From assembly GCF_028858725.1 (NCBI RefSeq), contig NC_084771.1:10878915-10942914 (forward strand): a DNA stretch of 64,000 nt. The letters are read 5' to 3'. The stretch comes from Colius striatus (lineage: Eukaryota > Chordata > Aves > Coliiformes > Coliidae). Shown one piece after another: positions 23,330 through 36,500 of the stretch. Numbering within the stretch: the stretch's first letter is position 1; each line of letters starts with the position of its first letter. The position numbers were made by a program, and so were the translations under genes. Below the pieces are notes generated by a model. That model had not been told where the DNA came from, ran no database searches, and saw only the letters and a list, made by a program, of their open reading frames with translations.

Positions 23330-23665
23330 CCAGTGCTGTGTCCTCAGGGTGGATTCTCTGGTGGCTCAGTGGGGTTGTGCTCACAGCTCTGCTTTTCTCT
23401 TGGTGGGTGTCAGAGGGGTTTCCTACAGCTTTGCTGCAGCTCTTGACATTGGTTTTGGTTTTAGGGGACCACTCTCCTTCCAGGTGGGGCCTGGGGAGGG
23501 CAGGTAGCCAAACCCCTCTGTGTATATCACATGTCCCTTGCAGTGGGTTTATTTGTGCTTCGTGTGGGGCTGGTGAGATGGACCTTCTCGGAGGACCCCC
23601 AGGTTGATCCCTGCAGCCCAGGTGGGAGCATGGGGAACCCTCCCTGTTGTTCTCTGGGCCTGGCA
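23330..23665. repeat. Unassigned repeat copy B
   Basis: The direct-orientation partner of the copy at 21.6 kb, with one extra insert of about 50 bases before CCCCTCTGTGTATATCACAT. It shares TTTCCTACAGCTTTGC and GTGCTTCGTGTGGGGCTGG with copy A. Nothing viral or protein-coding was recognised between the two copies. Confidence 0.6.
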
Positions 23666-26600
23666 AAGGCTGAGGATTTTCGGGAGGAGGAAGGCAAATA
23701 TCTTCTCCTTCCTTTCACCCTGCCGTTTGTCCTGGAAACATGCCTCAGGCCCTTCTGCTTCCTCATCACCCTCCTCCTCCTCTCCCAGGAAGGCCTGGGG
23801 TCGCTGCTGCATTTCCCTGCCACACTTTTCATTGCTGCAGCTGGCTGGGAACACTGGGAGCATCCCCCTGCCCACGGGCACGATGCTGCTCAGCCCCTGG
23901 CACCGGGGTCACCCGAGGTCCCTCCGGAGGGTTTCCTGGCCCTTTCCCCGTCCTCTCCGGGGGCCTCTCCCGCCTGCCAGCCCGCCACTGCTCAGACTGG
24001 TTTAGCAAGTGGATGGGGCGGCCGCTTTTCCTTTGAAGGGCTCCCAGGAAGGATTTTGATGGCTGGAAACCTCCCAAGGAGGAGAAAGGAAAAGACAAAA
24101 ATAGGTGGTTTTGGGTTTCGGTGGGGGAGTGAGGGGAGGCCAGGCGGTGGGTTGCTCGGGCAGCTCTGCAGACCTTTGTCTCCTGCTCGTGGTGAAAGGC
24201 AGGTTGTGGGGGAGTGTCCCCCTTCCCTGGCCAGCCTGTCTCCCACAACGCTCTGGACCAGCTGAACTCAGAGCTCCTGGCTCAAATCTGGTGGGACCTC
24301 ACTCACCCCAGGGAGGTGGATTCAGAGAGGACGTGGGGATGTCCACCATGGCTCAGCGAGAGGTGGGTGCTCCAGCTACTGCTTTAGGGGTGGATGGATG
24401 AATTTGGGAGGGCTACAGCAGGGTGAGGAAAAACTGCTGTAGGAGGAGAGTGACCCTTCCAGCCTTTGAGATTCTGTGATGACCCACAGCCAGGATCTGG
24501 CTCTTGTTCCCTTGTGCCTGTTGCCATCACCTCAGTGGAGCCCGGGCAGGGATGTGGCTGGGGCTGTGACACTGGGCTGTCACCGATGCAGGTGGCTCCT
24601 GGGGCTCTTTAGTGGTGGTCTCCACCAACCACAGAGGTCTGGGGATAGGTGTCAGCCCTGGGGCTCAGCCAGTGCTGCTGGAGATGCCTCTGGCTGTCAG
24701 CAGTGCCAGGGATCATTTGGGAACTAGGAGCTGAGATCTATTTCCAAACCTGATCCAGGTTTTCTCAATGTTTGGAGCCTTTCTTGCCTTTTAGCTCAGG
24801 TCTCTGTGAAGCCCAGGGCTTCACCTCCTGGCTCCTGCACCCTCTGCTTGCTGCTGAGGGGAAAACCTGGGTGTCCCGTGAACCCTGAGTGCTCAACTCT
24901 CACCCTGTGCCAGGTGAGGGGATCAGGCTCTGCCTCCCCTGTTCTTCCCCACCAGCTCCCAGTAATCCACCATGGACCCTCCTTAACCCCCTTCCCAAGG
25001 TCTTCTGTCCCCAAGCCCCCTTCGGCATCTGGGCCTCAGTGTTCCTCCTGCAGGGGAACGGCAGGAGGCAGGTCAGTTGCGTAGCTGGGTCACGGCAGCG
25101 CTGCCGTTATCGCTGCTCCTCATTCGAGCGAGACACTGTGTCCAGAGCGTTGTGTGGCATGTGGGGACAGAGAGGAGCTCCAGGCAGCGTGGGGCAGGGA
25201 GTGCTTGGCTCTGGGAGCAACACACTGGGGCCTCTGAGGAGCCTGTGCGTGTGGAGCACAGCACCCAGCTAATAGACTCTGGGCTGCTTCCCTCCCGGCG
25301 GGCCGGTGGCAGGTGAGGGTGCCGTGGGATGGCTTCAGCCTGACTTCGAAGCCAGAAGCTGCTTGGCCTGGGGAAGCCCTGGCTAGGTCAGTCCCCGCTG
25401 GGCAGGCACAGCCCAGGGTGTCCCGCTGCCTGGAGGGGGCTCAGCCAGCCCTGGGGCTGCTGGTCCATGTGCTGGCAGTGGGATGGGGAGAAAAGGAGCT
25501 CTCTGATACATTTTATCATCACTAGGTAAAACTTCTCAGGTGGTCACCGAGGAAATACACTTTTCTAGAAACTTTATGCTTGCTGCCAGTGCCCATCTTC
25601 TCCCTTGTTTCTGAGGTGGAGTCTTGGGAATAGTTCCTCAGTGTCCTCGTTGGTGTTGATACCAGCTTTTTGCTGTTGTAAATGAGAGGCTGTCTCCCTG
25701 TTGTGCCTCCCATCTTGAGGTGGTAAACTGTGCTCCTGAGTGCCTGGTTTTCCCCAACACCCAAGACTTAGTGCTGCCTTTTCTATAAGCACAGCAGACT
25801 CAGAGGTTGTACAGGCTGTCAGCACACGTGAGCAGGTGAAGTAACGAGGGCTTGGGTTTATTTTTGAAAGCACCAAACAATGGCAAAGAAGTTGCCTTTG
25901 GTGCCTGTAAGCCTGCAGGTAGTGCTAAGGATCACTTCCTCTCTGGCACGGGTAGCTTACAGTTTTCTTCTAGTTGACAAGAAGGAAACTGAGGAATTTT
26001 CCAGTCCTTATTAGATTTTGCTTCAGGATTGTGACAGACTCCTCCAAAGTCCTTGGGGGTGTGTAAGGTAACTGATGGCTTTTGGGGAGATGGAGATCTG
26101 TGCAGGGACTTTTGAATGACTGCTGCTTCTTGGAGATCTAGACGGAGTTCTTGATTTTCTCCTCCTTGGTCTGTGACACAGCTCAGGGTTGCGTTTGGTG
26201 CTCTGTTTTCATCCAGAGTTCCTATCCAGGTTCCACAGATCTTAGGGAGTTCTGTGAAGGTGCTGGGACTGTCTCAGGAGGGAGTGACAGCAGCCAGACC
26301 CGTGCAAGGGCACAACCTGTGCCAGATGCTGCCCAGGAGGCACCAGGAAGTGGGGAAGGGGAGTCTGAGAGCTGATGGATGGATGAGCTGAGAGGGGGAG
26401 AGAAGACCCTGCAGTCAGGCTCTTCCTTAGCGTGACACAGCACAGCTCCTTGGGAAGGAGCTGGGGCAAGATTCATCTAAAGGAGAAGTGGCCTTTTTTC
26501 CCTTTTTCCCCAGAAAGGTGATTTTTTTCTTCCCTTGTTTTTCCATTCCTTTTTGCCCCTTCTCTCAAAAAGAAGAACCCAAACACAGTTGCTTGGTTCC

Positions 26601-26939
26601 TTCACAGAGCCGGGCTGGAGAGCACTGTGTCCTGCCTCGTACCCTCACCAGTTAAAGGTGTGGTGGTGGTATTGGTTGGGTTTGTTTGTATTTTTTCCCC
26701 AAGTTTTATCTCTTTTTCCCCTTCACTTAATCTGTTGATTTTTGATCTCTCCATTCCTCTCCCCTGGGAGGAAGAACTGTAAATAAGCAGGAGCCTCCTT
26801 GTCTCTCAAAATCAGTTTTCCTGCAGAATTCAGCTGTTTGTTGAAAAAGGGCATCTTCTCATGGCAAAAAAAAGCACCATTGCTTTGAAAAGCTAAACTA
26901 AACAACCCCCTTGTTTCAGCACAAGGAGTTCACCCTGGG

Positions 26940-27403
26940 AGAGGCTTTCCCTGCCGTGGGGTGTGCTGGCCCTTCCCCAGCCCCACGCCTGGGGGTCCTG
27001 CGCTCGGGGTGCCAGCGGCAGGCCCGTGCCCCTCTCTGCAGCAGCCTGCCCGCCGGTGAGGCCGCCCGCCAGGCTCCCGGAGCCTTTTATGTGCGAGTGG
27101 CCCGGTGGAGCTGCCGGTGGGGCTGTCGGCGGGAGCCTGATTGGTTCGGCACAGCCTCACCGTCGCTTCCAGGTTGGCGTTCCTCCTCCCGCACGCAGCC
27201 CAGGTAAAGCCTTCCCGCGACCCGGCACCTGGCCTCCCAGGATTAGCAACTCCCTCCGGCTCGCCTCTGCCTTCAGGGTTTTTTTTTACCCCCTCCCTTC
27301 CCCTGTCTTGATTATTTTTTTTCTCCCCACTCTTTTTTCTGTTTACATCTTCTTTTCCCCCCCAGCTCAGTTTGCCCCCGGGGGAGCCAGGGGCGCGGGA
27401 GGA
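26940..27403 (+). promoter_or_regulatory. KLF5L promoter and 5'UTR
   Basis: A CpG-containing GC-rich stretch upstream of the KLF5L ATG. It contains an inverted CCAAT box (CTGATTGGTTCGG at about 27138) and a TTTTAT element at 27085. A possible 5' exon ends at CAG|GTAAAG (27203). A pyrimidine-rich tract and TTTTCCCCCCCCAG acceptor at 27365 would make a 162-bp leader intron. The structure is inferred from motifs. Confidence 0.6.
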
Positions 27404-27568
27404 ATGAGCAGCGGGCTGCTGCTGCGCACCCCGCTCCCCGAGGACCCCTCGGCATTCACGCCCCTGAAGCCCGTCACCATGTCGGGGGAACCCACCGAGG
27501 ATGCCCCTGTCTTTGAGGACATCAAACCCCTCTCCAGGCCCCTGGAAAACCCTCCCGACCTGGCACAG
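27404..27568 (+). CDS. KLF5L: KLF5L coding exon 1
   Basis: 165 bases, 55 residues, from [16 protein letters not shown] to LENPPDLAQ, ending at CAG|gtaagg in phase 0. It contains the [10 protein letters not shown] segment corresponding to EPVFAQLKPV of KLF5. Confidence 0.9.
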
Positions 27569-30500
27569 GTAAGGTGGAGGCCGTGGCTGTGCCGCGGGGC
27601 AGCGGGACGGGGCCGTTGGTGCCCGCTCAGGTGGAGTTGAGCTCAGGTTGCCCGCTGCCAACGCCAGCGTGGAGTTTCACTGAGCTTTGTTTTTCTGCTC
27701 TTTGCTGGAACACCTCGGTGGCTGTGTGTGCTCGTGCTTCCCCCTCTGCTGCATTTTCTCTTGGGCGTGTTGGGTTTCATTTTTTTTTCCCTTCTCCTTT
27801 TTTTCCCCCCTCCTGCCTTTCTTCCAAACACCCCGTGGCCCGTCTGGGAGCAGAGCCTGGGTTCTGCTCGCTCAGTTCCTCCACCCTGGGGCCAGCAAAG
27901 GCGGGGGTGCCGTGGGGCTCCGCGCCGTCGCCGTCCCTCAGCGTGTGGCGGGCGACGGGATCTGTCTGTGGCTGTGTGACAGGGTGGGGAAACGGGAGCT
28001 TCTCTATTGTAGTTGGTTGTGTGTATGGTTTCTGCGCCAGCCCGGAGGGGAGGAATGCTCCTTGAGATTCCCCAGCGGCGTCCCTCCCGCGTGCGCCGCA
28101 GCTAAAGCCCTGGATACGTGGCTTTGGGGTGTTGCTGCCCGTGTGCCCCTCTCGCACGCCCACTCTGTCCTGGGCTATGGCAGAAGCCTGTCTGAGCCCT
28201 GCTGCCCACCCTGGGCAAAGGAGACAGGCTCCTCGCCGGTGTTTTGGCTGACGGGCCGCTCATCCCACCTCAGAGAGCTTTCAGCTGCTCTTCCTGGTGG
28301 GAAGGGGCTGAGCCAGGCCTGCCCCAAGCCCGCTGCCGTGGCTTCAGCCCCTTCTTTCCTGGGAGACTGGGGTGAGCTGGGGCTCAGGGTGCCCGGCAGT
28401 GCGGGTGGCTAATGATTAACCGGGCGCCCCACGTCCCCAGCGCCATTTTGATTGGGATGGGAGGGCGGCTCTGGCCCCTCACTCCTCACCCCGACTGCCG
28501 ATCCTCTGGGCCCTGCTGGCGGGGCATCCCCATGTCGGGTGGCTATGGTGTGGCACAGGGCAGGGCTCGGGGCTGTGCCTCTGCTGCTTCCCCCGTCCCA
28601 GCAGTGCAGATGTCAAAAGGGTCAGTTTTGGGGCCTTGTCCTTCAGAGGGAGCAGGGTCTCCATTGTTGTATTTCCATGTGACACCTTGGTGACCCGGCA
28701 CCCACGGTGGCCCTGAGCGGTGGTCACAGATGTTGGGGTCAAAATGGGGGCAGAGGGCCATGCAGCACCCTCCTCCTGCCCCTGTGGTGGTCCTGGCTCA
28801 GAGCTTTTCCTTGTAACCCCAGGGCAGCTACAACCCCTGCTCATTCACACCGGATTTGGGAGATGTTCTTGTTCTGGTAGTAGCTCTTCAGAAAGGTCTG
28901 GGTTATCTCTGGGCCAGTCCTTGGTAGGTAAGGGCAGCAGCTCCCTGTTTGGTCTGGGAGGAGGGTGAGGCTTGCTTTCTCTCCATGTTTGCAGCCCTGG
29001 CTGTCAGGTGGGATTAGGTAGCGGCACTATCCTTGCTACCCTTCAAAGGGAAGAGGGGTTTCTCATCCCATTTTGGTCCCTGGAGCAATGACACCCCACT
29101 ACTGGTTGCCCTGGGGTGGAGGCAGCCAAGGGTGGGGTGTAAAATAATGCCCTGTCCCTTATGTACAACGGTGTCCCTGGGAGGGAGGCTGGCGAGCTGC
29201 AGGGCTGGAGCTGAGCACGAGCCCACCCTTGCTCACTGGATCACCAGCTTAGCCCCCCACAGCTGCTTTGGGACTTTGCAAACCCACCCAGGGAGAAGTG
29301 TTTCTGGGTGGCAAACCCCTGACAGCCCAGGGCTGGACCCCACATCTCTGGGGAGGAGCCTTCCCCGTGTCTGTCCGCTGTCTCTTAGAATGCCAAAGGC
29401 TGTGGGGCTCGGAGAAGAGATGACAAAGAAGCTGCCCTAGTAGCTGGAGGGTGGAAAAGCTGGATGGCTGCACGTCTGGGAAAGCCTTTGCTCGGGAAGG
29501 TGTTTATCAGAGCAGTTTGACAAGACTTATGGAGAAGGCTGTGACCTGTCAGAGCTCTGGCTATCACCTGTGGGGCATTCCCTGCTGCTCCAGCTCTCCT
29601 CACTTCTGTCTGGCCCATTTCTGGCAAAGAAAGGAGCAAACTCGCAGCTAATCTCTTTATCTCGCTGGTTACAAAGGTTCCCCCCTCCCACCTCCTCAAA
29701 TCCCTTTTCAAACAAGGGTGGGAGCTGGGAGCTATTTTCCTGTAAAGATTTTATTCCAGTCAGGTGGAAATGGATCTTTTGTGGAGTTTATGGTCAGTTT
29801 TTCCCTGTTCTCGGCCTTTTCAGTCACCCAGCCCCAGCTCAGAAACCAAGCAAAAAGAGAAAAAGGGAGAGAAAAGGGCTTGAGAGAACTTTTCCTTTCT
29901 GGTTTGAGTCAGATCAGACAGAATTTTTCCCTTTAAATCTCAAGAGGCCTATGCTAGAAGGAAAGTGAAAAAATAAGTGAAACCAAGAGCAAAGCCTGTC
30001 CAGGGAAGCGTTTCAGAAGGGGAGGAGAGGGTCCCTTTGCCTGGCTGTCAGGTACCGCCGGGTGAGTGAGGGGACACTGGGGCTGGCCTGCTGCTCCCTC
30101 CTTGTTGTTATTTGCTCTTCGGGTCTGGGGAGCCAAAGCAGCTCCCAGGCACCTTCTGGGATCATCTGCTGCATGTCAGATGGGTGACTGTCCCTCTGGG
30201 CTGGGCTTGGCCTCTCTGAGGATGAACTACCAAGTCCGTTCAGCCACCCTGTGCCTCCTGAGCTTTCTGCCATGGTGTTCCTCGGGTGTAAGTGTGGTCC
30301 TGGGTGGTGCAAGCCCAGTCCCTGCCCTCCTGTGAGAGCTGCCCCTGGGCAGGGAGCTGTGGTGATGGAAAGGGAGATGGTGAGAACAGACCCAGGTCTC
30401 CACAATCCAGGAGCTGTTCCTAGAAGGAATGTCATCAGTGTGGAGGGAAAGGAGACGACACTTCCCCTGCACCCTGCCCAACGCGTGTGGGACAGGAGCT

Positions 30501-33500
30501 GGCTCCTCATGGGCTTCCCTGCAGTTGAGAAGAGCAGAGGGGCTGGTGAGGGGAGGTGGAAGGAGCAGCCTGTGCTCGTCTCCATGGCTGGGTTTGCTAC
30601 AATTAAGGTGGGGAGGAGGCTCTCAGGGATGTCATCCTGGCCACTGCCTCTCCTCAGGGATTCAAGGAAGGCAGCACCAGTCCCAGTGGCTGCACTGGCT
30701 GTGGATTCAGAGCTGCTGGCTACTGTTGGAGGGTCGTTTGGCTCTGCAGCACTGTTGAGTGAGGTCAGGACCTGGGAAGAGAGATGGACAAAACCTACAG
30801 CCTGTTCCCTGGTTTACCCCCCTGTCTACCTGTATCGGGAGCCCCAAGGGCAGTTGTGTGGAGACTGGTGGGCACCCAGTGAGGACAGAGGCTCTGCTGG
30901 GTGAGAAGGGAAGTCCTGGTGAGTGTGACTGAGGAGATAGCCCCAGGCTATCTCATTCTGCACTGCCTCTTTCCTTGGGTGTGCTATGCTGCTGCAAGGT
31001 GAGAAACAGTAGTGACAGTCTCCTGCTGTCCTCTAAGCCCAATTCCCACTCCAGAGGCAGTTCCTCACTCCTGTGCTTGGCACACCTCCCTTCTGCCCTG
31101 CCCAAGGGCTGGCTGGGGGGCTCCCAGAGGAAGAAAACAGCCCCAGCACCTCCCAGATTAGATGGTATCTAATGGTGATGTTCTCCAAGAGCTTTTCCTG
31201 TCACTTCAGATCCTCAGTACTGGAAATAGCATTTCCCAGGCCCTTTCAGTGGGGTGGATGTTGGTGCTGCAGTGTTCCTCTGACTGTGTTCTGGCAGGGA
31301 TTTTGCTTCTGGTATCACAGGAGAAGCTGGTCCAAAGCATTTTCAGCTTTCCAGGCAATGCAGGGCTGTTTCAGTCCTGCCCTGTCCCTGCAAGGACGTG
31401 TGTGCCATGTTCTGCATCTCCTTGGCACGGACGTGGCTGTGCTGGGGCGATGACTAGATGGTGGGTCTCTCTCAGTCCAGGGATGGGCTTTCCTGCTGCA
31501 TGGTGGCCCAGCATCTTGCAGAGCTTGGAACCAGGATGAGGAGCCTTGCTTATAGTTTGTCTGGGGGACAGGAAGGAATCCTGCTCCTCTATTTCTTACT
31601 AGAGCTGCAGAAGTGGGCAGCACGGCTGTCAAGGAGTGCGTTGTTTCCTTGGTCTGTCAGGAGTTGCATGCAGTGAATGAATTAAGCTCTTCTGCAGGGA
31701 AAGGAGAGGTGGTAGCTTTGGAGCCTGTAATGAGATGTTAACAGCCTGTTGTGGCTGGAGAGAGCAGAACCTGGGCATCTTTCTGCAGTTTAATGTCACT
31801 CCTTGAGTGCTCAGAGGGAACTGAAAATATTGTGTCTCTCCCGGGCTCCTCCTTGTGCTCAGCACGCTCAGGAGAAGGTCACACTGCTGAGTGTGGCCCC
31901 AGGTATGGGGACACCACAGACACAAGCTCAGTGGGTTTTCAAGTGGCAGTTTTCAGTCTGTGCCTGTGTTGAGGACAGGCCCTCAGCCTGCAGTGTTGTG
32001 GTGTGGAGGCACTTCCCTGCCCCTCTGCGCCGGACGTGGCTGGTGTGAGGACTCTGCTCAGGCTCTGCACCACCACTTGTAGGATGAGACATGGTTCACA
32101 GTGCTGGCCCTGTGCTGCTTCAGTCCTCACTCACCCACCCTCTGCTCCACCAGCTGAGCTCAGGCTTCTGCCAGCATCCCACAGGTACAAATGTGCAAAC
32201 AGCTGTGGAAGTGGAGTGGGCTGGTCTGGTCAGATGAGAGTTCAGTGACTTGCTCCCTTCTTTCTCTTCTGCTACTCAGTCCACATAATGTGCTTTTGTA
32301 GGTAGTGTGAGGTCATGGTTGTCTACTCCCTCTTGGGTGTCTGGGGTGATCTCCTCCCAGGGATGCTCCTGCCTTTGCAGAAGGGCTCAAAGCCATCCAT
32401 GCATTCTACAGAAGTGTGCAAAATTGATTTTCAAAGGGTGCTGGGAGCCTGGTCAGGCTTGAGGGGTATGCAGAAACAGATTGGTGACAGAGAGGTGTCA
32501 AGTTCAAGGCTGGGCAAGGAGGAATGGGCTCACCTGATCCCTCCTGGCACAAGTCAAGACGATGGGTTGGCTGCTGGTGTGGCTGAGCCCTGTGTGGCCT
32601 CTGGCTTAGAGGCATCTCAGGAGGGAGGGATCCTTTTGGGCTGTTTTGCTTTGTGATGAGCTAGAGCCTGATGCTTTCAGGACCAGCCCACAGATTTGCA
32701 AGTCTGATGGAGGTGTCTGTGAGGCCACAGGACACGAAGCTGGAGTCCTGGGAGTAGGGGGGAGTGGTGGCCCCACTGCGGGTCTCATCCTCTTGTGGGA
32801 GTGGGTCCAAAGTCAGTGGGGAGCTTGCTACTGCTCAGCAGGCCTGGGATAAAAGTGGTGCTCCTGGTGAGCCAGAGGTGGGGAAATTGGGGGGATCTCA
32901 GCCACAGTGTCTGTTTTAGTGCTGTTTCCCCGCCAATGGGCAGGTTTCCCCGGCTGCGTGCGCAAGCGCTGCTGGAAGCAGCCAAGGCGTAGGATGAAAC
33001 GGCCGAACTTTGAGCTTCCTGAAGCACAATGGCTTTGTCCTGGTGGTACAAAGGCTGATTGTTCTGCTTAGGGGAAGTTTGGCCCGGCAAGGTGGGGAGA
33101 GGGAGAAAGGGACAGTGCTAAGAGGGAAACAGCTTAGGGGTCTGCTGCTCCTCCTCCTGCATGGCCCTCGCTCCAATCCGTTTTACACTTGCTGGCATGG
33201 GAGGGGTTACAAATGAGTTAGAGAAGCACATTGTGGAGTTGTGTGGCTTTTTTTGGATGCTGGGAAGGCAGCTATTTAAGGGAGGAACACAGGGGATTAG
33301 GGCTCCATAACAAAAGCAACGGGTTTCCCTTTATCTGTCTTCCTGAGTGGTGTGTGGGAAGCAAACAGTCATCTGAAGTTACTCACGAAGGGCTCAGGTA
33401 ATGCATTGCTGGCCGGTGCATCATCAACTGTGAATTTTCCCCTCTCAAACCTGTTTGGTCAGCTACCTACGCTATTTTGTTCTCCTTCCCTGGTCCAGTG

Positions 33501-36500
33501 AGTTCTTTTATCTAACCCATCCACTGCAAATAATCACACTTACAACCGTCTTGTTAGCTGAGCCCCTTGATTAGAATATTTGCTTTTCTTGTGCTCCATT
33601 GGTGAATTACATGAGTCACAGGGTACAGCTGGTGTTTGGGGATTGGATAACTAATGTTTACAATTCAGATGTTCTCAGAACTTGAGCTAGCATGAAAACT
33701 CTGGAAAAAAAAAACCCCATGGGCTGTTTACCACATCAAAGAGGTTCAGCCCCTTCCAAGCTCAGGTTGAAACTCAAACAAAGAATCTTTCATGAAGTTC
33801 AGAAATGCTTGGAGAATGCTTTGAAAATTAGTGGCTTTTGATTTTCTCTTTTTTTATTTAATGCAATGGGGACCTTCAAGTTTCCACCAAGGGCAGGATT
33901 TGCAAGTAGTAAAATGCATGTCATGACCTTGCTCCTTGGAGCATTCCCAAGACGAGCAAGAGAAGAGAGTGGCAAGAAATTGCTCCCGGTATTGCTGCTC
34001 TGAAAACACAGGTACTTATCACTTGCAGGGGAAAAGAATATCATCCCTCTGTTATCATGTCTATCCCATCTAAGGCAATTTGTTTCCTGAATCTGAACCC
34101 ATCCTGGACAGGGTAGAGATATGTGGGTACCTACTCACCAGCCAGCCCAGCCCATCGTTTTAGTGCTGCCTGTACATCACTGTTTTCCATCTGGCTGCTC
34201 CTCCAGGATGGTTTAGGGAGCTGCACCCAGGGGCAGAGGAATGAAACTGAAAATCCTTCTCACCATGAACAGAAGGTTTGATGGTGCCCTCTGAGATGTG
34301 GAAATAACTCGAGTTTGTTGAACTGAATGGAAAAGCTGAGGTGTCTCCTCTCCCCGACTGATCATGGTTTAGAACGTAACGTTTTATCCTGAGTGACTGT
34401 CAATATCTGGTGTTTATGTTGTTTGTGCTTTTGGGAGAACTCAAAATCATTAGTGTGGCTGTTTGACATCACCCCTGGGTCACAACAAGTGTCACAGGGG
34501 CTGGAAAACCCCAGGCTCCAAAATGCTCTGGCTGGAGCTTCTCCAGGGCTTGGTGCCTTCTCCACTGAACTGTCAGTTGTCCATCATCAGCTGGTGCCAT
34601 AATCAGCTTCTCTTCATTAACAGCAACTGGCAATTCATTTCTACACAGGCAAAATGTGGAAAGAGAGGGTTTAAGGTGAAGGGAATGGATCTTGAAGAAA
34701 CTCTTTGAAGGTTTCTGCTCCCAGGCTAACAGAAGGACCCTCCTGGCAGCACAGACACTGGAAATACATCGGGTGGCATGCCATGGCAGAAGAGGCTTGA
34801 CTCTGGCAGTGTCTTCTTGGCCTTGTACTGTGCCAGGTGCTGTGCAAGCTCAGAGGAAAGAAGTTGGCCCAAAGACCTACTCTCTCAAGCCCAATATTTT
34901 CACCTGCCCTGGGGTTTGGTTTGCTTTGCTGACTGGTTTGCTGAGGAAGCTGAAGGGCCACAAGGTTGGTGGGACCTGCCATCCGCATGTGTAACCTGAG
35001 GTGTGGGGAGTACTGGGTTTGCCTTGTGCCTTGTGCTAGGAAGAATGGGCTTTGGGGCCTGTTTTATCACTTGCTGAATGCCAGGAGGACTTCACAAGCC
35101 CCAGCAAGCAGTGGATGACTCACTCTGCCTTTGTCAGACCGTGCCCTGGGAATCTGCTTCTTTTCTTCTGATCAGAGGAGGTGATGAGTGTGAGCTTTTA
35201 GATGGCTTGAGTGAGGCTGAGTGAATCCCCCCCCATAACCCTTCTGGGGAAGCTCCCTAAGAGCTCTAACAGCCTCTCCCATGTCACACTTGGTTCAAGA
35301 CCCCTGCCATAGATGTGTAACCAGAGGGGAGCTGGAAGGCTCAAGGACAACCCCAGTGTCCTATGTCCATGCAATAGTTAGAAACAGGTGGATAAATTTG
35401 TGCTGGGGTTGCACTTGGTTGTTCTGCAATCGGGGAAAGCACTGCAGAGCTACTGCAACATCAGCCTGGGACCCTCATCTGGACCTGTCTACGGCCAGGT
35501 GGGCTGCACGTGTTCAGTAAGGCCTGGAGATGGTGCAGCTGGTTCTCCAGCTCCTAGTGATTTTTCAGTCCATGGATGCCTTTATTCTTTTGAAAGGTTT
35601 CTGCTTGCTCTCTTAAAGCTTGCTGGAGCCTGGCTGCTCCCAACTGTTCCTCTTCCAGGCACTTGACCTTGGAGTTGGATTGAGGGTGTCTTTCCTGGTT
35701 TCTTTGGCCTCTGGGATTGCTGACTGTAGTGGCATGGTTTCTGTGATAAATAACCCAGGTAGATTGCCTTTGAGTGAGTCTTTATCAGTTGTCAGAGGAA
35801 AGGAATAGCAAACAGAGTCAGCAAGTCTGCTGGAAGTGTTGCTGCCTACTGGCTCAGCCAGAGGCCACCCAACCTCCCAGCTGCCCACATCTGCTTTGAG
35901 GGTGACTCTTTGGCCTCAAGGAAATTCCTTGTTTCTGAGAGGTGATAATTACCTTGGGTAGTTCAAACACAAGGGCACAAAAGAGCACCAGAATAACCCT
36001 CCAGAGCAGCATGTCTCAGCTCCTGGGCCATTCATGAGCTCCTGGCAGAAGCCTGGAGAAAGGATGTATCTTTGACCTGCCTCAGGAGCTGCTCTGCTGG
36101 AAAAGTGTGACAGCTCCACACTGGAAAGCTAGTGGGATAGATCACCTCTGGCAGCCTTCTCCATGGACTCCAGACAGCACTTGCACTGGGACTTCAGCTC
36201 AGGTGCCCACTTTCCAGGTGGCTAAAATGAAGATGACTCTTGCCCCACCGCATGTTTACAGACAGCTGAATGCTTTGAGGGCAGCACTAGTTTCTTGAAG
36301 TTGCTCCTAACTTCTTGGAGAGAGAGCAGGCAGAAGAGTCTGCCCAGGGCTTTCTGCAGCCCAGCACCCACCTACTTAAGCACAGAGTTCAGCTCTGCCA
36401 CCTGCAACGGTGCTTTGTTTCTTTCCAGCAAGTAAACATTTGGCCCTGTGTGTACTTGAAAGGAAGAGTCCTGGGGGTTTCTTTGCTAATCCCGTTTTGC

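Larger units (their letters stand above)
20101..26900. other. Intergenic region KLF8-KLF5L
   Basis: No gene was recognised. It contains a short CR1 remnant (20.95 kb), the unassigned repeat pair at 21.6 and 23.3 kb, a 16-bp perfect palindrome at 25092, and T-rich unique sequence from 25.5 to 26.9 kb leading to the KLF5L promoter. Open frames here are short and unlike known proteins. Confidence 0.7.

Noticed and set aside
24446-24482. Possible CR1 tail (CCTTCCAGCCTTTGAGATTC then TGTGATGAC)
   Set aside because: Only the last 35 bases resemble CR1 and no upstream CR1 words are present; too short to support.
30251-30904. 217-codon open frame in KLF5L intron 1
   Set aside because: No recognisable domain, no flanking splice signals of quality, and no ATG context support.
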